Counted from the first letter of the stretch, positions 1-9,078 are shown. The stretch: DNA of 64,000 bases from Bradyrhizobium sp. WSM1743 (GCF_000473065.1 NZ_AXAZ01000010.1:124001-188000); one strand, 5' to 3'. Translations and numbers: made by a program. The notes: a model not told the origin generated them from the letters alone.

Positions 1-1
1 A

Positions 2-112
2 CAGGTCGACCCCGACAAAGCCGCCGCCGAACGGCGGAACGTCCAAGTGGTAGAAGAATACGCTCAAGACGGCGACCGCCCGGAGCCCGTCAATGTCGCG
101 TCGATGGGATAG
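2..112 (+). CDS. C-terminal fragment of an unidentified protein, cut by the window edge
   Basis: One reading frame is open from the left edge to a TAG stop and would give the last 36 residues of a protein rich in Asp, Glu, Arg and Lys, ending in VNVASMG. The gene starts outside the window and I do not recognise the family. It lies on the left side of the tRNA-Arg together with decayed toxin-antitoxin genes, so it may belong to an acquired segment. The fragment is short enough that chance openness in GC-rich DNA cannot be excluded. Confidence 0.35.
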   Translation, partial: QVDPDKAAAERRNVQVVEEYAQDGDRPEPVNVASMG

Positions 113-321
113 CTTTGTGACCAAGTGCATGCTGATTCCGTTGGCGCTGGATCGTTCGACGGCAGATCCGCGCGCGCCCCGCTCGCCTTTAGCGTGCCGG
201 GATGCGTTCCTCAACCACAGAACGGGCTGAGCTCTCCCGACGTCCGATTGCGCTCGTCCCTGGTCAGGCCATGCCCGATAAGAAGGGCAACCCATCCGAC
301 GCTGCTGCGGCGCCGGCCTTC

Positions 322-590
322 GATCTTTCGCTACGCTTATCGGCGGAGAATACGGGAGCAGAAGCACGAAACCGCGGTGCTTGTGTTTGACGATCCGCTC
401 CACGCGTCAAGACCGGACCCACACCCGGACGCCGACCGCTGGCACACTATCGGGCTCGTTGGGCCGGTGTTGCTGCTGGTCGTCCATACGTGGCCCGGGG
501 GAAACCGGAGGCGAGCAGGTCGGTCGCATCATCAGTGCGCGCAAGGCCACAGCACACGAAAGGAGAGCCTATGAAGAAAGGAACTTCTAA
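322..590 (+). pseudogene. brnT: Decayed BrnT-family ribonuclease toxin
   Basis: Pieces of a BrnT toxin are spread over two reading frames. Around 350-497 one frame gives REQKHETAVLVFDDPLH and DRWHTIGLVGPVLLLVVHT, which match the FDDPLH and RW.TIG.V....LLVVHT core of BrnT. From about 500 to 590 a second frame gives GEQVGRIISARKATAHERR, the conserved C-terminus. The frames join at a G-rich run near 495-503. The N-terminal KHGVSFE segment also appears shortened. The stop at 588-590 overlaps the downstream brnA start by 20 nt, the usual brnTA layout. BrnT is known as a RelE-like mRNA-cleaving toxin; this copy cannot encode an intact one. The left boundary is approximate. Confidence 0.72.
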
Positions 591-877
591 GCGGTTGACG
601 GCCGAGCAGCGAGCCGAACTGAAGTTGCTCGCGGCACTCCCCGATGATGCCATCGATACATCAGACGCGCCGGAGCTCGGCGACTGGTCCGGGGCCCAAG
701 CGCGGCCTTTCTTATCGACCCGTCAAACAGCAACTAACTCTTCGACTCGATGCCGATGTCGTTGCCTGGTTCAAGAGCCACACGGCATCCAATGAGGGTT
801 ATCAGACGCGGATCAATCGAGCGCTGCGCGAATACGTGCAGGGGCAGGCAAGACGAACTCGGCGATCCAGAGCTTAG
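571..877 (+). pseudogene. brnA: Frameshifted BrnA-family antitoxin
   Basis: An AGGAGAG ribosome site precedes the ATG at 571. The first frame gives MKKGTSKRLTAEQRAELKLL and continues to ELGDWSGA, typical of the BrnA N-terminus. Near 697 an extra C in GGGGCCCAAG breaks the frame. The next frame then resumes the family with KRGLSYRPVKQQLTLRLDAD, WFKSH and GYQTRINRALREYV, the ribbon-helix-helix DNA-binding part, up to TAG at 877. BrnA normally neutralises BrnT and represses the brnTA promoter. With one base deleted the gene would read through as about 102 residues. A sequencing error is possible, but brnT is broken independently, so decay is the simpler reading. Confidence 0.8.
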
Positions 878-979
878 TTCGCATCGTGAAGCCGCATTCT
901 TGCACGAACGTGTGACGATCGGCCTTGTTCGTATGGTCGACGCCGGCGAAATCGCACTGCATCGTGCAAAATCATAAAA

Positions 980-1056
980 TGGCGCACCCGACACGATTCG
1001 AACGTGTGACCTTTGCCTTCGGAGGGCAACGCTCTATCCAGCTGAGCTACGGGTGC
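980..1056 (-). tRNA. tRNA-Arg (anticodon CCG)
   Basis: The minus strand folds as a standard cloverleaf. The acceptor arm is GCACCCG paired with CGGGTGC, the D-arm contains GCTCAGCTGGATAGAGC, and the anticodon stem is TTGCC/GGCAA around the loop CTCCGAA, giving anticodon CCG for arginine codon CGG. The T-loop is TTCGAAT, and a genome-encoded CCA ends at 980. The 3' end points to the left edge, where decayed toxin-antitoxin genes lie. tRNA 3' ends are classic integration sites. Confidence 0.96.
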
Positions 1057-1117
1057 TAGTCGAGGTTCATTTAGCCGATTGGCGCGGAGCGGGCAACCGC
1101 TTCTCGCGGCATCGAGC

Positions 1118-2161
1118 TTAAGCTGATTTGCGCCGAAAAGGAGCCGGAACCGCTGCGGCTTCCCGGCCAAGGGCGGCGAATTCGGCCAATACGCGCTCGG
1201 CACAGATGACGCGATTGCGGCCGAGCCGTTTGGCGACATAGAGCGCCTCGTCGGCCGCACCCAGCAGCCGGTCGGGGCTGCCATCGGCGCCACTGGGAAT
1301 CTGGCTTGCGACGCCGACGCTGAGGGTGACGTGGTCGCCGGCACCCGTGGCGCCATGGGCGATCTGCAAGGCCATGACGGCGCTACGGATCTCCTCGGCG
1401 ACGATGCAGGCGGTGTCGCAATCCATGTCCGGCAGGATCAGCGCGAACTCCTCGCCGCCATAGCGGCTGGCGAGGTCGAGTGGGCGCACGGCATGCCGGC
1501 TGACGGCGGCAGCGACCGCGCGCAGGCATTCGTCGCCGCTCTGATGGCCGTGGCGGTCGTTGAACAGCTTGAAATGGTCGACGTCGACGAACAGCAGCGC
1601 CAGCGGCTTCTGTGTGCGCTGGGCGCGGGCCCATTCGCTCATCAGCATCTGGTCGAAGGCGCGGCGGTTCGACAGGCCGGTCAGACCGTCCTTGGTGGCA
1701 AGCTCCTTCAGCGCCATCTCGGCGCGCTTCTGGTCGGTGAGGTCGCGCAGCGTCTCCACCACCGCGATCAGCTGGCCGGCCTCGTCATGGATCGGGCCGG
1801 CGTCGATGGCGAGATAGAGCTGGTTGCCGAGCTTCGGCATCACGCACCAGTTCTCTGCGGAAAAACCGAGGCCGTTATGGCCGCGCGCGGCATATTCCGA
1901 ATAGTATTCCGGCAGTTGCTCCGGCCGGTCGAGCGCGACGAGGTCGGCAAGGCATGGGCGCTTGGTCTCGTAGAAGGCCTGCCAGTGGTTGCTGGTGCCG
2001 ATCACCTCGGAGGCGGCGACGCCGGTCAGCCGCTCGCAGGCCCTGTTCCAGATCACGACGCGGCGCTTCGGGTCGATCACGAAGGTCGGCACCACCAGGT
2101 GCTGCATCAGCCGCACCGCGTAGGAATCCGCGACATCGACGCTCTTGCGCGACTTCGCCAT
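1118..2161 (-). CDS. PAS-GGDEF diguanylate cyclase
   Basis: This 347-residue cytoplasmic protein makes the second messenger c-di-GMP. An N-terminal PAS domain (about residues 15-140, with FVIDPKRRVVIWN and a closing DLTDQKRAE) is followed by a GGDEF domain with RYGGEEF near residue 235. RPLD lies five residues before the GGEEF, so the RxxD product-inhibition site is present. No EAL domain and no membrane segment are seen. The start at 2161 was chosen because TGATG makes the ATG share one base with the stop of the upstream PAS-GGDEF-EAL gene, which indicates translational coupling. The two probably form an operon that adjusts c-di-GMP in response to related signals. Confidence 0.93.
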   Translation of the reverse strand: MAKSRKSVDVADSYAVRLMQHLVVPTFVIDPKRRVVIWNRACERLTGVAASEVIGTSNHWQAFYETKRPCLADLVALDRPEQLPEYYSEYAARGHNGLGFSAENWCVMPKLGNQLYLAIDAGPIHDEAGQLIAVVETLRDLTDQKRAEMALKELATKDGLTGLSNRRAFDQMLMSEWARAQRTQKPLALLFVDVDHFKLFNDRHGHQSGDECLRAVAAAVSRHAVRPLDLASRYGGEEFALILPDMDCDTACIVAEEIRSAVMALQIAHGATGAGDHVTLSVGVASQIPSGADGSPDRLLGAADEALYVAKRLGRNRVICAERVLAEFAALGREAAAVPAPFRRKSA

Positions 2162-5100
2162 CAGGCCACCGCCGCCACGGGCAAGGTCCCGGGCAAGCCA
2201 TCGTCGGAACCGAACAGCTTTCGCACTTCGCTGGCCGGCTTCGGCGCGCTGAACAGATAGCCCTGCATCTGCGTGCAGCCGAGCGCGCGCAGCATGTCGC
2301 GCTGCGCCTCGGTCTCGACGCCCTCGGCGACCGTGGTCATGTTGCTGGCGGCGGCGATGTTCACCACCGCCTGCACGATGACAGGCGCGCCGCTCGCCTC
2401 TGCGATGTCGGCGACAAAGCAGCGGTCGATCTTGATCTTGTCGAACGGGAAGCGCTTCAGATAGCTCAGCGAGGAGTAGCCGGTGCCGAAATCGTCGAGC
2501 GCGATGCGCACACCGATCGAGCGCAGCTGATGCAGGATCGAGAGCGCCGCCTCGTCGTCGCGGATCAGCACGGCCTCGGTGATCTCGAGCTCGAGCCGGC
2601 GCGGGTCCAGCCCGGAGGCGGCGAGCGCGCCCGCAATCCGCAGCGCCAGCGTGTCGCATTTGAGTTGCACCGGCGAGACGTTGACCGCGACACGGACATG
2701 CGCCGGCCAGGTCGCGGCCTCGTTGCAGGCCATGCGCAGCACCCAATCGCCGAGCTCGGTGATCAAGCCGGTGTCCTCGGCGACCGGAATGAACTCCGTC
2801 GGCGACACCATGCCGCGCTCGGGATGCCGCCAGCGCAGCAGCGCCTCGCAGCCCGACACTTCACTGGTGCGCAGGTCGACCAGCGGCTGATAGTGAATCT
2901 CGAAGCCGCCATTCACCAGGGCCTGCCGCAGATCCAGCTCCATGCTCAGGCGTGCCTTGGCGCTCGCATCCATTTCCGGCTCGAAGAAGCGGTGGGTGCG
3001 GCGCCCCTCGGCCTTGGCGCCGTACATCGCGAGGTCGGCGTTCTTGATCAGCTGGTCGAGATCGGTGCCGTCCTGCGGCGCCAGCGCGATCCCGATGCTG
3101 GCATCGGTCGAGAGCTGATGGCCGAGGCAATGATAGGGTTGTCGTATCGCCTGGTAGATCCGCGTCACGAAGGACAGCACGTCGGCGGACGATCCGATCC
3201 CGGTCTGGATCACCGCAAACTCGTCGCCGCCGAGCCGCGCGATCAGGTCGCCCTGCTTGAGGCAGCCGCGCAAGCGGCCCGCAATCGCTTTCAGCAGCTC
3301 GTCGCCGACATGGTGGCCGAGCGAATCGTTGATGCCCTTGAATTCGTCGACGTCGATGTAGAGCAGGGCGAACTGGCAGCCGTCGGCGACCTTCGCCAGC
3401 TCGCGTTCGATCTGCTCGCGGAACAGGGTCCGGTTCGGCAGGTCGGTCAGCGCATCGTAATGCGCCATATGCGCGATCTTCTCGTCGGCGCGACGCCGCT
3501 CGGTGACGTCGTCGATGACATGGATGAGATAACGCGGCTCGCCGGCTTCATCGCGGATGCCGATCCGGGTCGAGGTGATGTAGCGCAGCCCCATGCCCGG
3601 CATGTGCCAGGCGTGCTCGTCCTTGAACAATCCCTTGGCCGATTTCAGCGCGCTGCTGTCGTCCTCGGTGATGTGGGCGGCGGGCCCTTCGGGGAAGATG
3701 TCGAAAGCAGTCTTGCCGACGACATCCTGACGAGACTGGCCGAACAGCTGCTCGGCGACGACGTTGAGCAGCAGATATTCCCGCGTACGCGCGTCCTTCA
3801 CGGTGATCTGCGAGGGGATATGATCGATGATCTCGCGGAGGAAGGTGTGGTTGCGATCGCGCTCCTGCTCCAAGTCGCGGCGCTCAGTGATGTCTTCGAT
3901 CGTGGCGACCCAGCCGCCCTGCGCCAGCGGGGTGTTGATGACATGGAAGGCGCGACCGTTGGCCAGCTGATGAGTTCTCGTGGAGACCGTGCCCTCGGCG
4001 ACGATCCGCATGACCTCCGCGCAAAATTCCTCGACGTTGCCGTCGAACGCGCCACGCTCCTTGCGATGGTACATCGCCTCGTGAATGTGGCAGCCGGGCT
4101 TGATGACGTCGTGGGACAGACCGAACATGTCGGCGTAGCGGCGATTGCAAATGACGATGTATCCGGCGGCATCGTACAGGATCAGCCCCTGGGACATGTT
4201 GTTGAGGGCGGTGTCCAGCCGCTGCCGCTCCAATTCGATTCGCTCCTGGGCCTCGCGGTTCTGCCGGTTGATCTGCCGAATGATGAGATAGAGGATCAGC
4301 GCGACCACGGCTGCCGAGAAGCCTGCCGTTGCGACCAGGACGCCGGTCTGCTGCCGCCAGTCCGCGAGCGCAGCCGACATCGTATTGGTCGCGACGATGA
4401 TCAGGGGAAAATGATTCAGGGACGCGGCCGAGCCCAGCCGGTCCTCGCCGTCGATCGGGCTCTTGACGCGAAGCGTCTGCTGACCGCCCCTGGTCAGCAC
4501 CTTTTGCATCAGCGGGGCGTGCTTGAAACTGCGTCCGATCAATTCTTCGACGTGCGGATAGCGGGCCAGCATCTTGCCCTCGCGATCGAACAGCGAGATC
4601 GCCGTACCCTCGGCAAGCGCGACGGATGCGAAATACTGGCGGTAGCTGTCCGGGTCGATGCGCCGGACCATCGCACCGAGGAAGGTGCCATCGGCGCCGG
4701 TCAGCCGGCGTGCGACGATCGTGGTCCATTTGTCGATGATGAAGCTGCGGACCGATTCCAGGATGACCGGCTCGGCCGTTGGATTCGATTTGAACGTCTG
4801 GAAATAAGCGCGCGAGGAGACGCTGATCTTGGGCAGGGGTTGGGCCCGCGACCAGTTGATCAGCTCGCCGTCGGCATCATAGATCGCGATGTCACCGAGA
4901 TAGGACACGGAGCCGATCCTGCTGCGCAGCATCTGGTTCATCGCAGGTCCGGACATGCGTTCGCGGAACATTGCGGGCGAGGTGATGTCAGGCAGGTTCA
5001 TCTGCCCGATCACATCGGCGGCGACGATGTCGGAATCCTGGAATTGCTGATCGAAGTGCCGCGCGATCAGCTGCACCGTATTTTCCAGCTCGCGTTCGCG

Positions 5101-5283
5101 GTTGACGAGGGCCCGCTCGCGAAACTCGCCGACGGCCACGGCCGTGACGATGAAAATGCCCGCGACCAGCAACACGCCGCACAGGGTCAGCCACAGCACA
5201 GGACCACGCCGCGCTAAGACCTCCCAGCCGTTCCTCGCGGCTAAAGATATTCCGGCTGCAACCGTGGAATAGACCTGGCGCAT
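2161..5283 (-). CDS. Membrane-anchored PAS-GGDEF-EAL bifunctional c-di-GMP protein
   Basis: This 1040-residue protein has a membrane segment at about 27-51, a periplasmic Cache-like sensor region of about 260 residues, a second membrane segment near 312-335, two PAS domains (each ending in D.TERR), a GGDEF domain and a C-terminal EAL domain. The cyclase motif RLGGDEF is intact but is preceded by KQGD, so the RxxD inhibition site lacks its Arg. EAL motifs EALLRWRHPE, LEITEAV, DDFGTGYSS and AEGVET are complete, so phosphodiesterase activity is plausible. The start at 5283 follows an AGGGAGGGG ribosome site; an ATG 45 nt upstream lacks one. It overlaps the downstream cyclase by one base. Confidence 0.93.
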   Translation of the reverse strand: MRQVYSTVAAGISLAARNGWEVLARRGPVLWLTLCGVLLVAGIFIVTAVAVGEFRERALVNRERELENTVQLIARHFDQQFQDSDIVAADVIGQMNLPDITSPAMFRERMSGPAMNQMLRSRIGSVSYLGDIAIYDADGELINWSRAQPLPKISVSSRAYFQTFKSNPTAEPVILESVRSFIIDKWTTIVARRLTGADGTFLGAMVRRIDPDSYRQYFASVALAEGTAISLFDREGKMLARYPHVEELIGRSFKHAPLMQKVLTRGGQQTLRVKSPIDGEDRLGSAASLNHFPLIIVATNTMSAALADWRQQTGVLVATAGFSAAVVALILYLIIRQINRQNREAQERIELERQRLDTALNNMSQGLILYDAAGYIVICNRRYADMFGLSHDVIKPGCHIHEAMYHRKERGAFDGNVEEFCAEVMRIVAEGTVSTRTHQLANGRAFHVINTPLAQGGWVATIEDITERRDLEQERDRNHTFLREIIDHIPSQITVKDARTREYLLLNVVAEQLFGQSRQDVVGKTAFDIFPEGPAAHITEDDSSALKSAKGLFKDEHAWHMPGMGLRYITSTRIGIRDEAGEPRYLIHVIDDVTERRRADEKIAHMAHYDALTDLPNRTLFREQIERELAKVADGCQFALLYIDVDEFKGINDSLGHHVGDELLKAIAGRLRGCLKQGDLIARLGGDEFAVIQTGIGSSADVLSFVTRIYQAIRQPYHCLGHQLSTDASIGIALAPQDGTDLDQLIKNADLAMYGAKAEGRRTHRFFEPEMDASAKARLSMELDLRQALVNGGFEIHYQPLVDLRTSEVSGCEALLRWRHPERGMVSPTEFIPVAEDTGLITELGDWVLRMACNEAATWPAHVRVAVNVSPVQLKCDTLALRIAGALAASGLDPRRLELEITEAVLIRDDEAALSILHQLRSIGVRIALDDFGTGYSSLSYLKRFPFDKIKIDRCFVADIAEASGAPVIVQAVVNIAAASNMTTVAEGVETEAQRDMLRALGCTQMQGYLFSAPKPASEVRKLFGSDDGLPGTLPVAAVA

Positions 5284-5454
5284 TCCCCCTCCCTGGTGGA
5301 ACAGGAATACATCGCAGAAATGGCGCAAACCTTAGGAAAACCAGTTACCTAAGCATTAACCCGGTCGCGTGGTCGCGTCCGTAGGCCGCGAAGCGGGAAT
5401 CTCGTTGCGGTTGCGCGGCGCGCGCAATCGCTGCTCTGCATCATGAATGCCGGC

Positions 5455-6540
5455 TTAGTGCGTGCCGCCCGCACTCTTGCCGCCGCCGGCCTTCCGCAGT
5501 CGTCCGACCACGCCGGTCGGGAAGAAGTAGACGCTGGCGATGAAGAGCAGCCCGAGCCACAGCAGCCAGCGGTCGGGATGCAACAGCCCCGGCAGCAGCG
5601 GCAGGCCGGATTCGCCCGCCGCCTGGGAGGCGACACCCATCAGCGACTGCAAATAGTTCTGGGCGAGGATGAAGATGGTGGCGCCGATGATCGCGCCGTA
5701 GATCGTGCCCATGCCGCCGATCACGACCATCAGCAGGATGTCCAGCATGATCGAGAAGCTGAGCGAGGTGTCCGGACCGGCATAGCGCAGCCACAGCGCG
5801 TTCAAAATGCCGGCGCTCGCGGCGACGAGCGCAGCAAGGCAGTTGGCGTAGGTCAGGTGGAAAACGGTGCGGAAACCGAGCGCCTCGGCGCGAAACCGGT
5901 TCTCGCGGATCGCCTGCAGCACGCGCCCGAACGGCGAGTTCACGACGCGCAGCAAAGCGAGGATCATCAGGGCCGAGATGGCGAGCACCAGGTAGTAGGT
6001 GAAGATGCGGCCGTTGACCTCGAAGCCGAACAGGCTCTTGGAGATCAGCACCGTGCCGGGGCGCAGCAGCTCCGGCAGCTGAAAGCTGCGACCGTCCTCG
6101 CCGCCGGTCAGCCAGGACAGCTGCGAGGCCAGCACCTGGAACGCTGACGCCACGGCCAGCGTGATCATGGCAAAGAAGATCGCGGCAACCCTCAGCGAGA
6201 ACAGCCCGATCGCGAGCGCAAGCAGCGCGGCGAGCGGCAGGCCGGTGACGATAGCGGTGGCGACCGCGGCCCAGTTCGGGCCCATCCCGTACAGCGCGAT
6301 CGCGATGGCGTAGCTGCCGATGCCGTAGAACATGGTGTGGGCGAACGACACCGAGCCGGTGTAGCCGAGCAGCAGGTCGTAGGAGGCGACCAGCGCGGCA
6401 AAGACGCAGATCTTGGCCGCGACGTTCAGCGCCTTGGCACCCGGAAACAGGAACGGCGTTGCCGCCAGTGCCAGGATGATGACGACGAGAAGAAGCGTGA
6501 GCACGCGGCTCTTCGGCGGATCGCCTGAGAGGATCATCAT
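5455..6540 (-). CDS. livM: Branched-chain amino acid type ABC transporter permease (LivM family)
   Basis: A 361-residue inner-membrane permease of the HAAT (Liv) family with about ten hydrophobic segments. The conserved LivM stretch GYTGSVSFAHTMFYGIG lies in the first third, and the cytoplasmic coupling loop SPFGRVLQAIREN with EALGF appears in the middle. It is the last gene of the livG-livF-livH-livM block, and ATGATG overlaps the livH stop by 4 bp. It should pair with LivH to form the pore. Despite the family name, such transporters also carry aromatic or short-chain organic acids. Linkage to a CoA-transferase argues for an acid that needs CoA activation (inference). Confidence 0.92.
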   Translation of the reverse strand: MMILSGDPPKSRVLTLLLVVIILALAATPFLFPGAKALNVAAKICVFAALVASYDLLLGYTGSVSFAHTMFYGIGSYAIAIALYGMGPNWAAVATAIVTGLPLAALLALAIGLFSLRVAAIFFAMITLAVASAFQVLASQLSWLTGGEDGRSFQLPELLRPGTVLISKSLFGFEVNGRIFTYYLVLAISALMILALLRVVNSPFGRVLQAIRENRFRAEALGFRTVFHLTYANCLAALVAASAGILNALWLRYAGPDTSLSFSIMLDILLMVVIGGMGTIYGAIIGATIFILAQNYLQSLMGVASQAAGESGLPLLPGLLHPDRWLLWLGLLFIASVYFFPTGVVGRLRKAGGGKSAGGTH

Positions 6541-7547
6541 CGGCTGGTCACCGCATAGAGGCCGCGCGGCCGCCACATCAGAACGGCGACCATCAGCAGG
6601 ATGTTGGAGACGAGGGCGAGTTTTGGCACCAGGAAGCCGCCGTAATTGGCGACCATGGCGACGAGAATCGCGCCGATGAAGCAGCCGCCGATCGATCCCA
6701 GGCCGCCGATGATGACGACGATGAAGATCAGGACGGTGAGGTCGTCGCTCATGGAGGCGTGCACCTGCTCGCGATAGAGCGCCCACATCACGCCGCCGAG
6801 GCCGGCCAGCGCCGATCCCGTCATGAACACGCCGAGGAACAGGCGGCGGATGCGGTAGCCGAGCGCTTCCACCATCTCGCGGTTCTCGACACCGGCGCGG
6901 ATGAGGAGGCCGAGCTTGGTGCGGTTGAGCACGAGCTGGATCGCGATGAAGACGGCGAGCCCGATCAGCATCGCCAGTACGCGGTATTTGGCGATCGCGA
7001 CGTCGCCGAGAATGAAGGAGCCGCGTAGCGAGGTCGGCAACGGCATCGGGATGATCTGCGGTCCCCACAGCGCATAGAGCGTCTGCTCGGCGACGATCAG
7101 GCCGCCGGTCGTCATCAGGATCTGCTTCAGATGCTGGCCGTAGACCGGCAGAATCAGCACCCGCTCGACGACGAGGCCGAGCGCGCCCGAGACCGCCATC
7201 GACAGCAGCGCGGCCGGGCCCAGCACGGCGAGGTTCATCCACAGCGAGTCCGCCTGGATGGACGCCGCAAACGGCGCCAGCACCAAGGTGGCGACATAGG
7301 CGCCGACGGCGATGAAGGCGCCGTGGCCGAAATTGAGCACGTCCATCAGGCCGAACACCAGCGTGAGGCCCGAGGCCATGATGAAGATCATCATGCCCAT
7401 GGCAAGGCTCGCGGCGGTCAGCGTCAGCCAGGATGAGGTCGATCCGATCAACGGGATCATCAGAAGGGCGAGGGCGACCGGCAGCAGGATCGGCGCGAGA
7501 TCGCGCTTCGGCTTCGGCAGCGGATCGGTTGCGGCAAGGTCTGTCAC
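6537..7547 (-). CDS. livH: Branched-chain amino acid type ABC transporter permease (LivH family)
   Basis: A 336-residue inner-membrane permease. The LivH signature GLTLVFGLMDVLNFGHGAF lies at about residues 60-78, and GLLIRAGVENREMVEALGY is the cytoplasmic loop that contacts the ATPases. The GTG start at 7547 was chosen because GTGA overlaps the livF stop by 4 bp, the same coupling seen at the neighbouring junctions. The frame stays open far upstream, antisense to nothing useful, so a longer protein is unlikely. It forms the membrane channel with LivM. Confidence 0.92.
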   Translation of the reverse strand: MTDLAATDPLPKPKRDLAPILLPVALALLMIPLIGSTSSWLTLTAASLAMGMMIFIMASGLTLVFGLMDVLNFGHGAFIAVGAYVATLVLAPFAASIQADSLWMNLAVLGPAALLSMAVSGALGLVVERVLILPVYGQHLKQILMTTGGLIVAEQTLYALWGPQIIPMPLPTSLRGSFILGDVAIAKYRVLAMLIGLAVFIAIQLVLNRTKLGLLIRAGVENREMVEALGYRIRRLFLGVFMTGSALAGLGGVMWALYREQVHASMSDDLTVLIFIVVIIGGLGSIGGCFIGAILVAMVANYGGFLVPKLALVSNILLMVAVLMWRPRGLYAVTSR

Positions 7548-8266
7548 TGATGCGCCTCCAGGCTCAGGCCGAGCAGCCGCTCCTGCAGCGGCACGTCGGC
7601 GGCGAGCGCCGCCATCTCGCCGCGATGAACGATGGTGCCGTTGTCCATGACGAGTACGGTGTCGCCGAGCTCGCGGGCGGCAAAGAAGTTCTGTTCGACC
7701 AGCAGGATCGTTGCGCCCTTGCGCTTGATCTCCTTCAGGCACTCGATCAGCGCCATCACGATGGCGGGCGCGAGGCCCTTGGTCGGCTCGTCGATCAAGA
7801 GCAGCTTGCGCGGCTCGATGATGGCGCGCGCAATCGACAGCATCTGCTTCTGCCCGCCCGACAGGCTTCCCGCGCGCGACAGCCAGAAGCGGCGCAGCGC
7901 CGGAAAGAAGCCGAAGATCCAGTCGAGCTGGGTGTCGTCGAGCGGCCCGTCGCGGGCTGCGAGCACCAGGTTTTCCTTGACTGTCAGATCGGAGAACACC
8001 GCCATGCTCTCCGGCACGTAACCGACGCCGCGCCTTGCGATGTCGGGCGTCGCAAGGCTCTCGATGCGCTCGCCGGCGAGGGTGATCTCGCCCTTCGAGG
8101 CCTGCCATAGGCCCATGATGGTGCGCAGCGTCGTGGTCTTGCCGGCGCCGTTGCGGCCGAGCAGCATCGTCACCTGCCCTTGTGGGACGGCGAGATCGAT
8201 GCCCTGGAGGATGTGATAGCGCCCGATATGGGTGTGCACGCCGGAGAGTTTCAAGAGATCGGTCAT
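7544..8266 (-). CDS. livF: ABC transporter ATP-binding protein (LivF family)
   Basis: A 240-residue ATPase. The Walker A motif is GRNGAGKTT near residue 37, the ABC signature is LSGGQKQM, Walker B with its glutamate is LLLIDEPTKGL, and the switch region is VEQN. GLAPAIV after Walker B and the short length fit LivF rather than LivG. It overlaps livH (GTGA) and livG (ATGA) by 4 bp each. It should form the nucleotide-binding heterodimer with LivG at the inner membrane. Confidence 0.93.
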   Translation of the reverse strand: MTDLLKLSGVHTHIGRYHILQGIDLAVPQGQVTMLLGRNGAGKTTTLRTIMGLWQASKGEITLAGERIESLATPDIARRGVGYVPESMAVFSDLTVKENLVLAARDGPLDDTQLDWIFGFFPALRRFWLSRAGSLSGGQKQMLSIARAIIEPRKLLLIDEPTKGLAPAIVMALIECLKEIKRKGATILLVEQNFFAARELGDTVLVMDNGTIVHRGEMAALAADVPLQERLLGLSLEAHQ

Positions 8267-9027
8267 GCGGCACTCTTCGGTGCGACGCCGAGATAGGCTT
8301 CCTGCACGATCGGCGAGGCGATCACCTCGGCCGGCGGTCCATCTGCAACAAGTTGTCCGTTGTGCAGCACGATGATGCGGTCGGCGAGCGAGCGCACCAC
8401 GTCCATCTTGTGCTCGACCAGCAGGATGATCTTGCTCCTGTCCTGCTTGAGCTGCGCGATGAGGTTCAGAACGACCGGCACCTCGTCGATGCTCATGCCG
8501 GCGGTGGGCTCGTCGAACATGAAGACTTTTGGCTCCAGCGCGATCATCAGCGCCACCTCGAGCTTGCGCTGGTCGCCATGGGACAGCGCGGTGGCGGCGA
8601 CGCCGCGGCGATTGCCGAGCGCGACCTGGTCGAGGATGGCGTCGGCGCGCGCGATCAGGTCGCGGCGCACCATCCAGGGCCGCAGCATGTCGTAATGGGT
8701 GCCGCTGGCGGCCTGCACCGCGAGGCGGACGTTTTCTTCCACGGTGAGATTCGGGAACAGGTTGGTGAGCTGGAAGGCGCGCCCGAGGCCTGCGCGCGTG
8801 CGCAGCGGCGCGGAATGCTGGGTGATGTCGGTGCCGTCAAACAGGATGCTGCCGTGTGAGGCGCGCAGCTGGCCCGAGATCAAATTGAAATAGGTGGTCT
8901 TGCCGGCGCCGTTCGGCCCGACGATGGCGGTGAGCTCGCCCGGGCGAAACGTGCAGGAGACGTTGTTGACCGCGATATGACCGCCGAAGCGGATGGTGAG
9001 GTCGCGGGTTTCGAGGGTGAGGGGCAT
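8263..9027 (-). CDS. livG: ABC transporter ATP-binding protein (LivG family)
   Basis: A 254-residue ATPase with Walker A GPNGAGKTT, the LivG-type degenerate signature LSHGDQRKLE in place of LSGGQ, Walker B VFMFDEPTAGM and a VEHKMD switch region. The C-terminal AYLG motif is also typical of LivG. It is the first gene of the four overlapping liv genes. A palindromic repeat and about 170 bp separate it from the binding-protein gene upstream on the same strand. Confidence 0.93.
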   Translation of the reverse strand: MPLTLETRDLTIRFGGHIAVNNVSCTFRPGELTAIVGPNGAGKTTYFNLISGQLRASHGSILFDGTDITQHSAPLRTRAGLGRAFQLTNLFPNLTVEENVRLAVQAASGTHYDMLRPWMVRRDLIARADAILDQVALGNRRGVAATALSHGDQRKLEVALMIALEPKVFMFDEPTAGMSIDEVPVVLNLIAQLKQDRSKIILLVEHKMDVVRSLADRIIVLHNGQLVADGPPAEVIASPIVQEAYLGVAPKSAA

Positions 9028-9078
9028 GAGAAATTTCGATCGGATTTGGATGAAGATCTATCCACGATCACAGTGGGC

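Noticed and set aside
1954..5217. A long open frame on the plus strand opposite the GGDEF-EAL gene
   Set aside because: It is antisense to an intact multidomain gene, has an Arg/Gln/Asp-rich composition typical of GC-driven shadow frames, and no recognisable domain. The same applies to long antisense frames at 10495-12567, 28446-30419 and 61314-63359.
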